This document shows positions 8,941-17,970 of a DNA stretch of 64,000 nt, piece by piece. The translations under genes were made by a program, and so were the position numbers. Under the pieces are notes generated by a model. It was not told where the DNA came from and made no database searches. It was given only the letters and a program-made list of their open reading frames with translations. The stretch's first letter is position 1, and every line of letters starts with the position of its first letter. The DNA is from VXNE01 sp965203615 (GTDB lineage: Bacteria; Pseudomonadota; Gammaproteobacteria; Pseudomonadales; Azotimanducaceae): contig OZ241900.1 in the NCBI GenBank assembly GCA_965203615.1, forward strand, positions 806,001 to 870,000, read 5' to 3'.

Positions 8941-10023
8941 CTAGTGCACGCATCCCCGCGCCAAGGTTTCGAATATCGTCTCGACGAGGCCGTCTCGTAC
9001 GCCGACCAGGCGATCCCAACGATTCACCGTCGCGTCCTGCTGGTGGGTGTGCAGGAAAAAGTGCGCGCCGACTTCGAGATTCCGAACCCCCTCACCCGAC
9101 AGGACCACGCCGTGATGGTCGATTCCCGTCACGGTGAGGTCGTCGCGTCCCTCCAGGGTCGGCAGGCCGTTGGGCGCTCCGATGGCGTCGATGGGCACAT
9201 CGCCGATAGCCGTGCAGGCATCCGGGCGTGCGTACACGCGTCCCATCACCCGGATCGCAAGGCGGAACTCGCGCATGTAGGCATAGGGAACTTCCATGAG
9301 GGCGTACGTTCCGCCCTCGATTTCGGTGACCTCGGGATACGATGCCGCCACATCGTAAGTCCATGACTCCCCCGTCGAGACGACCTCGACAGGAACACCG
9401 GCCGCCTCGATCGCCTTCTTGATCTCCAGCACCCGTTCGATGGACTGCCCACCCTCGTCGAATCTCTGGTCCCGGTTCGGCGACTCGACCATCGGCACCT
9501 GGTGACTCATGACGCCCCGGAACCGCAGGTGCCGCGTTCCCGCCACGATTCGGGCCAGCGTCACCGCGTGACTAATCGAACGCACGCCCCCGCGCCGCAT
9601 CACCGTATCGATCTCGATCACGACGCCCAGGGTTGCACCAGCCGCGCGGGCACCGGCGGAGAGCCTCTCGATCTGCATCTCGTCGTCGATGGCGACCATC
9701 GTGTCGACCCGCCTCGCCAGCATTGCGAGTCGCCGGATCTTGTCCGCATCGACCACCTGGTTGGCGATGAGGACGTTTCCGGCGCCAGCCTCGGCGAACA
9801 CCTCCGCCTCGGACACTTTCGCCGCGCACACGCCTCCAACCGTGCCCCCCGCATCAATCTGCATCGCGAGTATCCGGGGCGACTTGTGGTTCTTGCCGTG
9901 GGGCCGCAAGCGGATGCGCCTGCCGCGGTAGTGGCCGGCGATGAGGCCAATGTTGTGTTCCAGGGCGCCCATGTCGACCAGGAGCACGGGCGTCTCGAGC
10001 GCCTCGATGGGCGTCCCGATCAT
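8941..10023 (-). CDS. DSD1/D-threonine-aldolase-like PLP enzyme (alanine racemase N-terminal fold)
   Basis: A 360-residue member of the fold-type III PLP group that includes D-threonine aldolase and eukaryotic-type D-serine dehydratase. The start LETPVLLVD and the RPHGKNHKSP segment, whose first K is the likely Schiff-base lysine, are diagnostic. The C-terminal part carries a metal-site region (HTHQQD followed by ATVNRW) where family members have H-x-C or H-x-D before TVN. It overlaps the upstream, shorter homologue by one base (TGATG), so the two are translationally coupled. It probably acts on a beta-hydroxy D-amino acid; the exact substrate is unknown. Confidence 0.82.
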   Translation of the reverse strand: MIGTPIEALETPVLLVDMGALEHNIGLIAGHYRGRRIRLRPHGKNHKSPRILAMQIDAGGTVGGVCAAKVSEAEVFAEAGAGNVLIANQVVDADKIRRLAMLARRVDTMVAIDDEMQIERLSAGARAAGATLGVVIEIDTVMRRGGVRSISHAVTLARIVAGTRHLRFRGVMSHQVPMVESPNRDQRFDEGGQSIERVLEIKKAIEAAGVPVEVVSTGESWTYDVAASYPEVTEIEGGTYALMEVPYAYMREFRLAIRVMGRVYARPDACTAIGDVPIDAIGAPNGLPTLEGRDDLTVTGIDHHGVVLSGEGVRNLEVGAHFFLHTHQQDATVNRWDRLVGVRDGLVETIFETLARGCVH

Positions 10024-10724
10024 CAGAAAGCCCCGCGCGCGCTAACGGGCCAGACCGCCTCGAGGCGACCGTCGCGAATGCCGAACGCATAGTCGTGCAG
10101 CGCAAACGCGGTGGCGATGTCGGCGGGAACCAGTTGCAGCCAGTCGCCAATGACGGGCGGCGGCTCGTCCGGCGGAAAGAGCACGATGCCGTGTTCGGCG
10201 CTGCCCCCCGTTGCCTGCAGCCGTTCGCGTCCCAGGATGCCCGGGTGGCCGTGATCTCGACCCACGGCTTTTTGCCCGCAGTCGTGAATGGCGCGCCCTT
10301 TTTCCGGAACGCTCGTGATGCGCGCCGAGACCGTGACCGCGCCATCGAGGGAGTTGGCACCCCAAAGGGCCAAACCGTCATCTTTCGCCGCAACCCCGGC
10401 AACAACGCGAATCGATCTCGCCAGAGCTTCCGCACGGCGTCTCGATACGTCGGTCACCAGCGGCCGCAGAATTCGAATGTCGTCAAAACCCTCCAGGGCG
10501 AAGCTCTCCGCCTCCGCGATGCTACGCACCGCGATACCGAAGACCAGGGGATGCGCCATCTGGCGCCAAGCGATCTCTGGCGTCTTGTGGATCCACACCT
10601 CGGCCCTGTTCGGGATCGCCACAGTCGCGAAGTTCGCATCCATGCGGGCGAGGTCGACCAGAAGCGAGGGAGTATCCAAATCCTCCACCGCAGTTCCCAA
10701 GGGCTTTTTGATCGGGCGTTGCAC
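10023..10724 (-). CDS. Short DSD1/D-threonine-aldolase-like homologue without metal ligands
   Basis: A 233-residue relative of the downstream gene, with a GTG start. It keeps the N-terminal LDTPSLLVD and a WIHKTPE segment equivalent to RPHxKTHKSP. It also keeps the C-terminal landmarks: a DCGQKA-like segment, EHGIVLFP and a final AVWPVSARG. About 120 residues of the central barrel are absent. Where the family has the metal ligands H-x-C/D, this protein reads PADIATAF. It could be a decayed paralogue or a non-catalytic partner of the full-length enzyme. The reading frame is intact and coupled to the next gene, which argues against a random pseudogene. Confidence 0.65.
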   Translation of the reverse strand: MQRPIKKPLGTAVEDLDTPSLLVDLARMDANFATVAIPNRAEVWIHKTPEIAWRQMAHPLVFGIAVRSIAEAESFALEGFDDIRILRPLVTDVSRRRAEALARSIRVVAGVAAKDDGLALWGANSLDGAVTVSARITSVPEKGRAIHDCGQKAVGRDHGHPGILGRERLQATGGSAEHGIVLFPPDEPPPVIGDWLQLVPADIATAFALHDYAFGIRDGRLEAVWPVSARGAF

Positions 10725-10797
10725 GGAGGTTCAAACAAAGAAGTGCTGCCGCAACGCAATCAACCCCACGCAACCGGTCGTTCGTGGCAGCAATGTA

Positions 10798-11184
10798 TCA
10801 CCAGAGCCGACTCACGCCATATCGGTCGAACACCGGATCGACCGAGACGACGGGCAGGTCGCGCAACAAGGCCTGGGCGACGAGCATCCGGTCGAACGGG
10901 TCGCGATGGGGGCCGGGTAGGCGTCCGGCGCGTTCGGCATCGGCGATGCCGATTGACAGTTCCTCGAAACCCTGGTCGGTGATGTGGCCGGCGACATCCA
11001 AAGCCACGACCTCGCCCCCGGGGAGTTTGCCGATCCGGAATTTGGTGGCGATTTCCCAAGCGGTCGCTGCGCTGATCAGGATGTCGTTCGCCTCGTCCGC
11101 AATCAGGCCGCGTGCCGTCCCAGACAGGCGCCCGCTATCCGCAATCCACCATAGGAACACGTGGGTATCCAGCAGTGTTCGCAC
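10798..11184 (-). CDS. vapC: PIN-domain toxin (VapC family)
   Basis: A 128-residue PIN protein with the acidic residues D6 (LLDTH), E44 (AWEIA), D95 and D98 (HRDPFDRML) and D116. The HRDPFDR motif marks the PIN branch usually paired with Phd/YefM antitoxins. The start is GTG at 11184, three bases after the antitoxin stop, so the pair is one operon. Predicted activity is endoribonuclease. Confidence 0.9.
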   Translation of the reverse strand: MRTLLDTHVFLWWIADSGRLSGTARGLIADEANDILISAATAWEIATKFRIGKLPGGEVVALDVAGHITDQGFEELSIGIADAERAGRLPGPHRDPFDRMLVAQALLRDLPVVSVDPVFDRYGVSRLW

Positions 11185-11187
11185 CAG

Positions 11188-11421
11188 CTAACGACTTTCC
11201 CACGCCGCCAGTTCCTCTTCTGGCAGCGGGTCAAAAAAGCTCTCGGAAATGACGACCTTGCCCTTCAGGACATCCGGTTGCCGCCTATTTCGGGGTTTAC
11301 AGCCGACCAGACGCGCGACGGGCTCGCCCCTGCGGGCAATCACGACTTCCTCGCCCGCTTCGACCCGCGCCAGCAGACGTGAGAGCTGGGTCTTGGCTTC
11401 ATGCACATTGACGAGGAACAT
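11188..11421 (-). CDS. Phd/YefM-family antitoxin
   Basis: A 77-residue protein starting MFLVNVHEAKTQLSRLL, a textbook Phd/YefM N-terminus, followed by an EEVVIARRGEPVARL segment that forms the DNA-binding fold. The C-terminal region should neutralise the PIN toxin directly downstream. A perfect 10-bp inverted repeat lies 24 bp upstream of the ATG and is the probable operator. Confidence 0.9.
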   Translation of the reverse strand: MFLVNVHEAKTQLSRLLARVEAGEEVVIARRGEPVARLVGCKPRNRRQPDVLKGKVVISESFFDPLPEEELAAWESR

Positions 11422-11444
11422 GGACTTGGACTCCTGCCGGTCAC

Positions 11445-11470
11445 GACCTAGCTAACATAATAGCTAGGTC
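11445..11470. promoter_or_regulatory. Inverted-repeat operator of the phd/vapC operon
   Basis: GACCTAGCTA and TAGCTAGGTC are perfect inverted arms separated by six A/T-rich bases (acataa). The site lies just upstream of the antitoxin start and 95 bp from the divergent enolase-superfamily gene, so it may affect both promoters. Confidence 0.7.
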
Positions 11471-11564
11471 GCTGCCCACTTCAAGGGTCGCCCACAAACC
11501 GACAAAAGCCGCGAACCGATTCCCTATGCCAAAATCACTTCGTCGCAACGGCCCGGAAGCTGCC

Positions 11565-12608
11565 ATGGCCCAGATTGAGAGTGTCGTCGCAGAATTGCTG
11601 CATGATCGGTCCCTCGTCAACGTCGTCGTGCGCGTGCGCGACTCCGACGGCATGGAGGGCGTGGGCGAGGCCTGGTGGGGAATTCTCGATCGCGGGCAAC
11701 CGAGCAGGACCGCGTCGCCGGTCATTGCGGTTGTCAATGACATGCTCGCGCCCAGGCTATCGGGCTGCGACCCCGAAGCCATCGAACGCCTCTGGTTTGA
11801 CATGTGGGACTGGGGCTATCGATACGCGGACCAGGGCATCTTCCTCATGGGCCTGTCGGGCGTGGACCTCGCCCTCTGGGACCTCAAGGGCAAACGTCTC
11901 GGCGTCGGCGTCGCATCGCTTCTCGGCGGACCGGTGAGCGACGGTATTCCCGGCTATGCGAGCCTGCCGCCCTTGCGGGAACCCGACCTTCTTGTCGCCG
12001 AAACTGCGCGCGCCATGGAAGCCGGATTCGCTGCAGTCAAGCTGCACGAGATCGACCCGGAACTGACCGCCCTGCTGCGCGACGAGTTCGGCAACGCCGT
12101 CCAGATCATGGTCGATGTCAACGGCCACTTCGATCCGCTGGAAGCGATCGCCGTGGGCAAGCGACTGAGCGAACTGGGCGTCACGTGGTTCGAGGAGCCG
12201 GTGCGGCCCATGCGCGACCATGCCGCGATCGCCCGGGTCGGCGAATCCATCGAATGCGACCTGGCCGGAGGCGAAAACGAGTACACGCTGGAAGACTTCG
12301 ATCGCCTGCTCGCCACGGGCGCGCTCGCCTACCTGCAACCCGAGATCACCAAGATCGGCGGCCTGACCGCCGCACGCCGCGTCAGCACGCTGGCCGAGCT
12401 GTACAACGTCGCGCTTTGCCCGCACAACTTCAGACTCGGCCCCTCGTTGTACGCGTCCGTGCAGTGGGCATTCACGTCATTCGTATCGAAGTGGATCGAG
12501 GTCCCCTGGATGCCACCCGGTGAAGCATTTTCCTTCACCGCCGACCTGCCCCCGATGCGGGACGGCCTGGTGTTGCCGATCGAAGGACCGGGGCTTGGGT
12601 GCGGGTGA
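11565..12608 (+). CDS. Mandelate racemase/muconate-lactonising enzyme family protein
   Basis: A 347-residue enolase-superfamily enzyme from the ATG at 11565, which has a GGAAGC ribosome site; an earlier ATG at 11526 has none. In this numbering the acid/base and metal residues are K159 and H161 (K-L-H in place of K-x-K), D184, E210, E237 and H287. Together these match the mandelate racemase pattern. It probably abstracts a proton alpha to a carboxylate, as in sugar-acid dehydratases. The substrate is not predictable. It is divergent from the phd/vapC operon and convergent with an MFS carrier. Confidence 0.85.
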   Translation: MAQIESVVAELLHDRSLVNVVVRVRDSDGMEGVGEAWWGILDRGQPSRTASPVIAVVNDMLAPRLSGCDPEAIERLWFDMWDWGYRYADQGIFLMGLSGVDLALWDLKGKRLGVGVASLLGGPVSDGIPGYASLPPLREPDLLVAETARAMEAGFAAVKLHEIDPELTALLRDEFGNAVQIMVDVNGHFDPLEAIAVGKRLSELGVTWFEEPVRPMRDHAAIARVGESIECDLAGGENEYTLEDFDRLLATGALAYLQPEITKIGGLTAARRVSTLAELYNVALCPHNFRLGPSLYASVQWAFTSFVSKWIEVPWMPPGEAFSFTADLPPMRDGLVLPIEGPGLGCG

Positions 12609-12619
12609 ACCGGGACGCC

Positions 12620-13819
12620 TCAGAATCCGGAACGAGCATGGGCCGTTTGCGGCCGGACCCAGGCAAGCGCGGCGATGGCGACGACGATGGCCGGAATCGA
12701 CATGCCGAGCACGGTGTTCCAGCCGAATAACTGCATGACGACACCGGCGCCCAGCGAGCCGGCAGCCGAGATGCCGAATACCACGGAATCGTTGATCGCC
12801 TGTGCGCGGAACCGTTCCTCGGGACGATGTGCGGTGCCGAGGAGCGTGGTGCCGCCGACATAGAGGAAGTTCCATCCCACGCCGAGCGCGACCATGGACG
12901 CGCCGTAGTGCAGGACTTCCCGGCCCGCGAAACCGACGATGACGGTGATGCACAACACGCCTGCCCCGACCAGCATCACGCGGCGGGCGCCGGCCCTGCC
13001 GATGAAATATCCCGTGAACAGCGAAGGCGCGTACATCGCCAGCACGTGCGCCTGAATGACCGCCGCCGTGTGGGCAAGGGAGTGCCCATCGATGACGTGC
13101 ATGGAGAGCGGTGCAGCGGTCATGGTGAACGTCATCACCCCGTACCCCACCGCTGCGCCGAGAACGGCAAGGAGGAAAACCCGGTTGCGTGCGATTGCGA
13201 CGGCCCCACGAACATCCGTCGCTGCCGCGGCAGGCATCGGAGGGGCCGAATCCCGGAGTTTCAGCAGCACCGCGCCGACGCATACGTAACAACCCGCAAC
13301 CGCGGCGAACGTTCCGGCGAAGCGCGCACCCTCTACCCAGTGCTCGCCTCGTGCGGCAAGCTCGGGACCCAGGATCGCGCCGACCAGCGAACCCGCAAGC
13401 GTGATGGACACGGCCCATCCCGCCGCACTCGCGGGGACGCTTTCCGTCGCGGCGAAACGGTACTGGTGCGCGAAGGCGTTCGCAGCGCCCACGAGTACGG
13501 CTGCCGCGCAGAACAGGACGAAACTCTCCGCCGTCATCGCCCAAAGCGCACATACGGTCCCCACGCAACCCATCCCGGCCCCGACCGCAAATCCGCGAGG
13601 CCGACCGATCCGCGACATGGTCCAGGCAGCGAACACAGTGGCGAGCGCGGTACCGACGACGAGCAGCGACATGGGAAGCGTGGCGAGCGCGGGCACCGGT
13701 GCCAGGTCGTATCCGACGATTCCGCCCAGCGTGATCAGCGCTACGGTTCCCGTGACGGAACCGGCCTGCGCGACAGACAGGATCGCGACGTTCGCGTTGA
13801 GACCCTCGATCAGGCGCAA
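12620..13819 (-). CDS. MFS transporter
   Basis: A 399-residue polytopic membrane protein with about 12 hydrophobic segments in two halves and a cytoplasmic loop near residues 185-205. The first transmembrane segment starts almost at the N-terminus. The start is TTG at 13819, seven bases downstream of the dehydratase stop, consistent with translational coupling. The substrate is unknown. Linkage to an amino-acid dehydratase and a carboxylate-acting enzyme suggests an amino or hydroxy acid, by inference only. Confidence 0.82.
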   Translation of the reverse strand: MRLIEGLNANVAILSVAQAGSVTGTVALITLGGIVGYDLAPVPALATLPMSLLVVGTALATVFAAWTMSRIGRPRGFAVGAGMGCVGTVCALWAMTAESFVLFCAAAVLVGAANAFAHQYRFAATESVPASAAGWAVSITLAGSLVGAILGPELAARGEHWVEGARFAGTFAAVAGCYVCVGAVLLKLRDSAPPMPAAAATDVRGAVAIARNRVFLLAVLGAAVGYGVMTFTMTAAPLSMHVIDGHSLAHTAAVIQAHVLAMYAPSLFTGYFIGRAGARRVMLVGAGVLCITVIVGFAGREVLHYGASMVALGVGWNFLYVGGTTLLGTAHRPEERFRAQAINDSVVFGISAAGSLGAGVVMQLFGWNTVLGMSIPAIVVAIAALAWVRPQTAHARSGF

Positions 13820-13825
13820 ACTCGG

Positions 13826-14803
13826 CTACCAGGGCAACCGGTCCAGGTCGACGTTGCCGCCGGACAGGACAATGCCAACGCGCATTCCACCCACGTCGAT
13901 CCGGTTCTCGATCAGGGCCGCGAGGGGGACCGCCGCAGATGGTTCCACGACGATCTTCATCCTTTCCCATACGAGGCGCATCGCCCGAACGATCGCCGCT
14001 TCGCCCACCGTTACGATGTCGTCGACGAGGCGCTGGATGAGCGCGAAGTTCCGCACTCCCAGCGAGGTCAGCAAACCATCGGCAATCGTCTTCGGCACGA
14101 CTGATGGCAGGCGTTCTCCGGAACGAAACGAGCGGTGGGCATCGTCCGCACCTGCCGGTTCGACCGCGACCATGCGAGCCCCAGGCGCGCGTGACTTGAC
14201 CGTCAGTGCCATGCCGGCCGTGAGTCCGCCGCCCCCGATGGGTGTCAGGACCAGGTCGAGATCCGGCACGGCGTCGAGCAGTTCCAGCGCCACGGTCCCC
14301 TGCCCCGCGATGACGAGGGAGTCGTCATAGGGATGCACGACGGTGGCGTTGGTGCGGGCGAGTACGTCCTCGAGCATCGCTTCGCGCGCCTCAAGCGTGG
14401 GCGCGCAATAGTCGATCCCGGCGCCATAGCCCGAGACCGCAGCTTTCTTCACGCCCGGAGCATTGCGCGGCATCACCACACGGCAGGGAATGCCGCGCAA
14501 CTTCGCGGCAAGCGCGAGCGCGGCGCCGTGATTGCCCGACGAGTGGGTTGCGACGCCCCGCTCCGCATCGTCTTCCGGGAGCGAGAGCACGGCGTTGCAG
14601 GCGCCGCGGAACTTGAACGCCCCGGCCTTCTGGAAGTTCTCGCACTTGAAGAAAAGCTGCGCCCCGAACATGGCGTCCAATGTTGACGAGGTGAGTACCG
14701 GCGTGCGGGTGGCATGGTTTCGAATGCGGGCCGCCGCATCGAGCACATCGCGCATGGACGGAAGGTCCGCGAGCCGCCCCCGTTCCTGGTTCTGCATGTT
14801 CAT
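13826..14803 (-). CDS. Threonine/serine dehydratase or serine racemase (PLP fold type II)
   Basis: A 325-residue PLP enzyme. K64 in AFKFRGA is the Schiff-base lysine. S88-SGNHG binds the cofactor side, and GGGG at 190-193 cradles the phosphate. There is no C-terminal regulatory (ACT-like) domain, so it belongs to the short catabolic threonine dehydratase/serine racemase group, not biosynthetic IlvA. It is followed closely by the MFS gene. A 15-bp palindrome lies 39 bp upstream. The nearby DSD1-like pair suggests a hydroxy-amino-acid theme. Confidence 0.85.
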   Translation of the reverse strand: MNMQNQERGRLADLPSMRDVLDAAARIRNHATRTPVLTSSTLDAMFGAQLFFKCENFQKAGAFKFRGACNAVLSLPEDDAERGVATHSSGNHGAALALAAKLRGIPCRVVMPRNAPGVKKAAVSGYGAGIDYCAPTLEAREAMLEDVLARTNATVVHPYDDSLVIAGQGTVALELLDAVPDLDLVLTPIGGGGLTAGMALTVKSRAPGARMVAVEPAGADDAHRSFRSGERLPSVVPKTIADGLLTSLGVRNFALIQRLVDDIVTVGEAAIVRAMRLVWERMKIVVEPSAAVPLAALIENRIDVGGMRVGIVLSGGNVDLDRLPW

Positions 14804-14841
14804 CGATTCGCGCTTGGCCCGGAATCGAGGTTAGCTCTTTC

Positions 14842-14856
14842 TCCCCAATTTGGGGA
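14842..14856. promoter_or_regulatory. Palindrome in the dehydratase/TonB-receptor divergent spacer
   Basis: TCCCCAATTTGGGGA has two perfect 7-bp arms around one base. It lies between two divergent starts (14803 on minus, 14985 on plus) and could be the operator of an unidentified dimeric regulator. No regulator gene is adjacent. Confidence 0.45.
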
Positions 14857-14984
14857 ATGTTTCGTAGGGCCTGCTTTTGGCAACATGCGAGGGATTCTTT
14901 GGGGAGGACTCAGCCATTACACCGTAGCAACCACGGGTCTCATGGTGAGTCCTCATGCCATTTGTAGAAAGAGGAGTTAATGGC

Positions 14985-17840
14985 ATGAACCACGCATTCG
15001 CATCGTTTTTCGGTGCATTTCTATGCGGTACCGCGCTGCTGGTCGCGGTGCCGGTTTCCGCGGCAGAAGGCGTTTCTGAAATTGCCGACGAAAGCGCGCT
15101 TGAAACCGTCGTCGTGACCGGGTCGCGAATCGCGTACTCGCCCACAGACGGACCGCAGCCGCTCACGGTCGTCACCCGTGACGACATCGAAGCCTCGGGA
15201 CTGCTGTCCATCGGTGATCTCATTCAACGCCTGCCCATGCAGGGCTCGGGCGTCAACCGGACGTACAACAACGGCGGCGACGGATCGATTCGGGTCGAAC
15301 TGCGCGCGCTGGGCTCCGCGCGCACGCTGGTGCTCGTCAACGGCAAGCGGTGGGTAGCGTCCGGCGAAGGCGCCAACTCATCCATCGACCTGAACACCAT
15401 TCCCATGGCCGCCATCGAGCGCCTCGAGGTCCTGAAGGACGGGGCCTCCGCAGTGTACGGCTCGGACGCCATCGCAGGCGTGGTCAACATCATCCTGCGC
15501 AAGAACGTCGAAGGGATCGAATTCTCCCACCAAAGCGGCGGATTCACCGCAAGCGGCGGCGGCGAGGAGCAGACGTGGAGCGTCCTCGGCGGTACCGAGG
15601 GGGACCGGGCCCGGCTGACGATCGGCGCGAGCCTCACGACCATCGACTCCCTGTCGAACGCGGATCGGCAACAGACGGCCAAACGGCCGGACGACGGCGG
15701 CAGCTCCGGCACACCGCAAGGCCGATTCGCCTACGGCGGCGTCTTCGAGGGATTCTCCAACTTCACGGTACGCGAAGGGGACGCGGGGACGGACCCAGGT
15801 CATTTTCGCGAGTGGACAAGCCCCGACGACCGGTTCAATTACAACCCGGACAACTACATCCAGACGCCGAACGAGCGGCGCAACATCTTCCTGAACGGAT
15901 CCTACGTACTTACGGACAATATCTCGTTCCTGTTCGACGCGCTGTACCAGAACCGGCTCTCGGACCAGCTTCTTGCGCCGACACCCCTGTTCTGGGGCTT
16001 CAGCCCCGACGAGGGCATCGATGCGACCAACATATACAACCCGTTCGGCACTACCCTCTGCGGTTTCTCGGGAACCAACAACCTCGGCGCCGATTGCAGC
16101 ACACTGAGCGAACCCATTGCCTACGGGTGGTTCGGACGGCGCATGGTCGAAGCCGGCAACCGCAACTTTCTGCAGGATATCGAAACCTTCCGCGGCGGGT
16201 TCGGCCTGGAGGGCGGTCTGGGTGACCGCTGGAACTGGGAAGTCTACTGGTCATGGGCGCAGAACAAGGCGTCCGTCACCACGGAAGGACTGCTCAATAC
16301 CGACGCCATCCGCAAGGCCCTCGGTCCCGCCTCGGGTTGTACCGGGGATTGCGTACCACTGAACATCTTCGGCGGTCAGGGCACGGATGCGAGCTACGAC
16401 GGCGACGGCCGCTGGACCGGCTCCGGATCGATCACCGAAGCGATGCTGAACTACATCAGCTTCACGGCCCACGACAACGGCGGCAACGACATGAAGAATC
16501 TCAACGTCCAGGTCACGGGCACGGCGTTCGATCTCCCCGCCGGACCGATCGGCACCGCGTTCGGCTACGAGTACCGCGAGGAGTCCGGCTTCACGTCTCC
16601 CGACGCCCTGATCGTCACCGGCGCGACGTCCGGCAACGCCTCGCAGCCCACCGACGGCAGCTACGATGTCGCGGAGTTCTTCGCCGAGATCGGCATTCCC
16701 CTCCTGTCCGGTGCGCCGCTCGCCGAGTCCCTCGACATCAACCTCGCCGTCCGCCGCTCCGACTACTCGTCGTTCGGTCAAACCACGAAAGGCAAGTACA
16801 ACATCATGTGGCGTCCGCACAACGACCTGCTCCTGCGCGTGACGGTGTCGGACGGCTTCCGGGCGCCGTCGATCCCCGAACTCTTCTTCGGCCAGTCGGA
16901 CAGCTATCCGGAGTTGCAGGATCCCTGCGACGTCAACTCGCCCAATTTCACGGGCAGCGGCAACCAGCAGACGAATGCGAATTGCGTGGCCCACGGCGTG
17001 CCGGACGGGTTCACCCAGCCCAACTCGCAGATCCGCATCACCGTCGGCGGCAACCCGGAGCTGCAGCCTGAAGAGTCCGAGAACTTCAGTTTCGGCATCG
17101 TCTACCAGCCCTTGTGGCTGGAGGGCTTCCAAGCCGAGATAGACTGGTTCGACATCGAGATCTCCAACACGATCTCCGCAATCGGCGACCAGAACATCCT
17201 CGAACAGTGCTATAGCGACACCCCTCAATACTGCGAGCACGTGGACCGGGGCGCCGGCGGTTTCGTAACGGACCTCCGCGACCTCAATACGAACGTGGGT
17301 GCGCTGGCCGTATCGGGGATCGATGTGGCCCTCTCCTGGAGTGGCGTCGATACCGCTTGGGGAATCTTCGACTTTGGTTGGGACATGACCCAATACGACG
17401 AGTGGGAGAGCACCGACGCCCTCGGCACGCGCTTCCAGGAAGTCGGGTACGTGTTCGGTAGTTCCCGAAACAACAATGCCGATCTGCGTTCGACGGCGCA
17501 CGTCGGCTGGACCTGGCGCTCGTGGTCCGCGCGCTGGTCCTGGCAGTACATCGCCGAAGCCAAGGGGGTCGCGAACACATCGCCGAGCCACAACGTGGAT
17601 GGCGTCTACGATGCGGGGGACGAGGTGCGACCGCTGGAGGCGAAGCTCTACAACGACATGGTCGCTTCCTACCTGTGGGAGCGGAATGCGTACAACGTGA
17701 CCTTCGCGGCGGGCGTCGACAACCTGTTCGACGAGGATCCGCCGTACTTCCCCGAGTCATTCGCCAACGACTTCGATCCGGACTACCGGGCGTGGGGAAG
17801 CCGCTTCTGGTACGCACGGGTCAAGCTGCACTTCAACTAG
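14985..17840 (+). CDS. TonB-dependent outer-membrane receptor
   Basis: A 951-residue receptor that would import a large or scarce substrate using TonB energy. The ATG at 14985 is chosen because GAGGAG lies 8 bases upstream and it is followed directly by a signal peptide ending VSAAEG. A TonB-box-like ETVVVTG occurs near residue 40. The plug domain contains LNTIPMAAIERLEVLKDG and YGSDAIAGVVNII, typical of the large receptors of carbohydrate-, steroid- and peptide-using Proteobacteria. A long beta-barrel follows, ending in an aromatic-rich strand. The ligand is unknown. It is convergent with a second receptor of similar length. Confidence 0.93.
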   Translation: MNHAFASFFGAFLCGTALLVAVPVSAAEGVSEIADESALETVVVTGSRIAYSPTDGPQPLTVVTRDDIEASGLLSIGDLIQRLPMQGSGVNRTYNNGGDGSIRVELRALGSARTLVLVNGKRWVASGEGANSSIDLNTIPMAAIERLEVLKDGASAVYGSDAIAGVVNIILRKNVEGIEFSHQSGGFTASGGGEEQTWSVLGGTEGDRARLTIGASLTTIDSLSNADRQQTAKRPDDGGSSGTPQGRFAYGGVFEGFSNFTVREGDAGTDPGHFREWTSPDDRFNYNPDNYIQTPNERRNIFLNGSYVLTDNISFLFDALYQNRLSDQLLAPTPLFWGFSPDEGIDATNIYNPFGTTLCGFSGTNNLGADCSTLSEPIAYGWFGRRMVEAGNRNFLQDIETFRGGFGLEGGLGDRWNWEVYWSWAQNKASVTTEGLLNTDAIRKALGPASGCTGDCVPLNIFGGQGTDASYDGDGRWTGSGSITEAMLNYISFTAHDNGGNDMKNLNVQVTGTAFDLPAGPIGTAFGYEYREESGFTSPDALIVTGATSGNASQPTDGSYDVAEFFAEIGIPLLSGAPLAESLDINLAVRRSDYSSFGQTTKGKYNIMWRPHNDLLLRVTVSDGFRAPSIPELFFGQSDSYPELQDPCDVNSPNFTGSGNQQTNANCVAHGVPDGFTQPNSQIRITVGGNPELQPEESENFSFGIVYQPLWLEGFQAEIDWFDIEISNTISAIGDQNILEQCYSDTPQYCEHVDRGAGGFVTDLRDLNTNVGALAVSGIDVALSWSGVDTAWGIFDFGWDMTQYDEWESTDALGTRFQEVGYVFGSSRNNNADLRSTAHVGWTWRSWSARWSWQYIAEAKGVANTSPSHNVDGVYDAGDEVRPLEAKLYNDMVASYLWERNAYNVTFAAGVDNLFDEDPPYFPESFANDFDPDYRAWGSRFWYARVKLHFN

Positions 17841-17860
17841 AAGCCGCACCGGGTCAACGT

Positions 17861-17894
17861 CTGCAACGCCACTGCGCGAGTGGTGGCGTTGCAG
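17861..17894. terminator. Hairpin between the convergent TonB receptors
   Basis: CTGCAACGCCAC and GTGGCGTTGCAG form a perfect 12-bp stem around a 10-base loop, 20 bp after the first receptor's stop. There is no T-tract, so termination is inferred from the stable stem and the convergent position. Confidence 0.5.
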
Positions 17895-17970
17895 CGCCGT
17901 GAGCGTTCAGGCGGGGACAGGCCCCAGGATGGAAACTTTGGCGAGTTCCCCAAGCGTCCCATCCCGCAGG

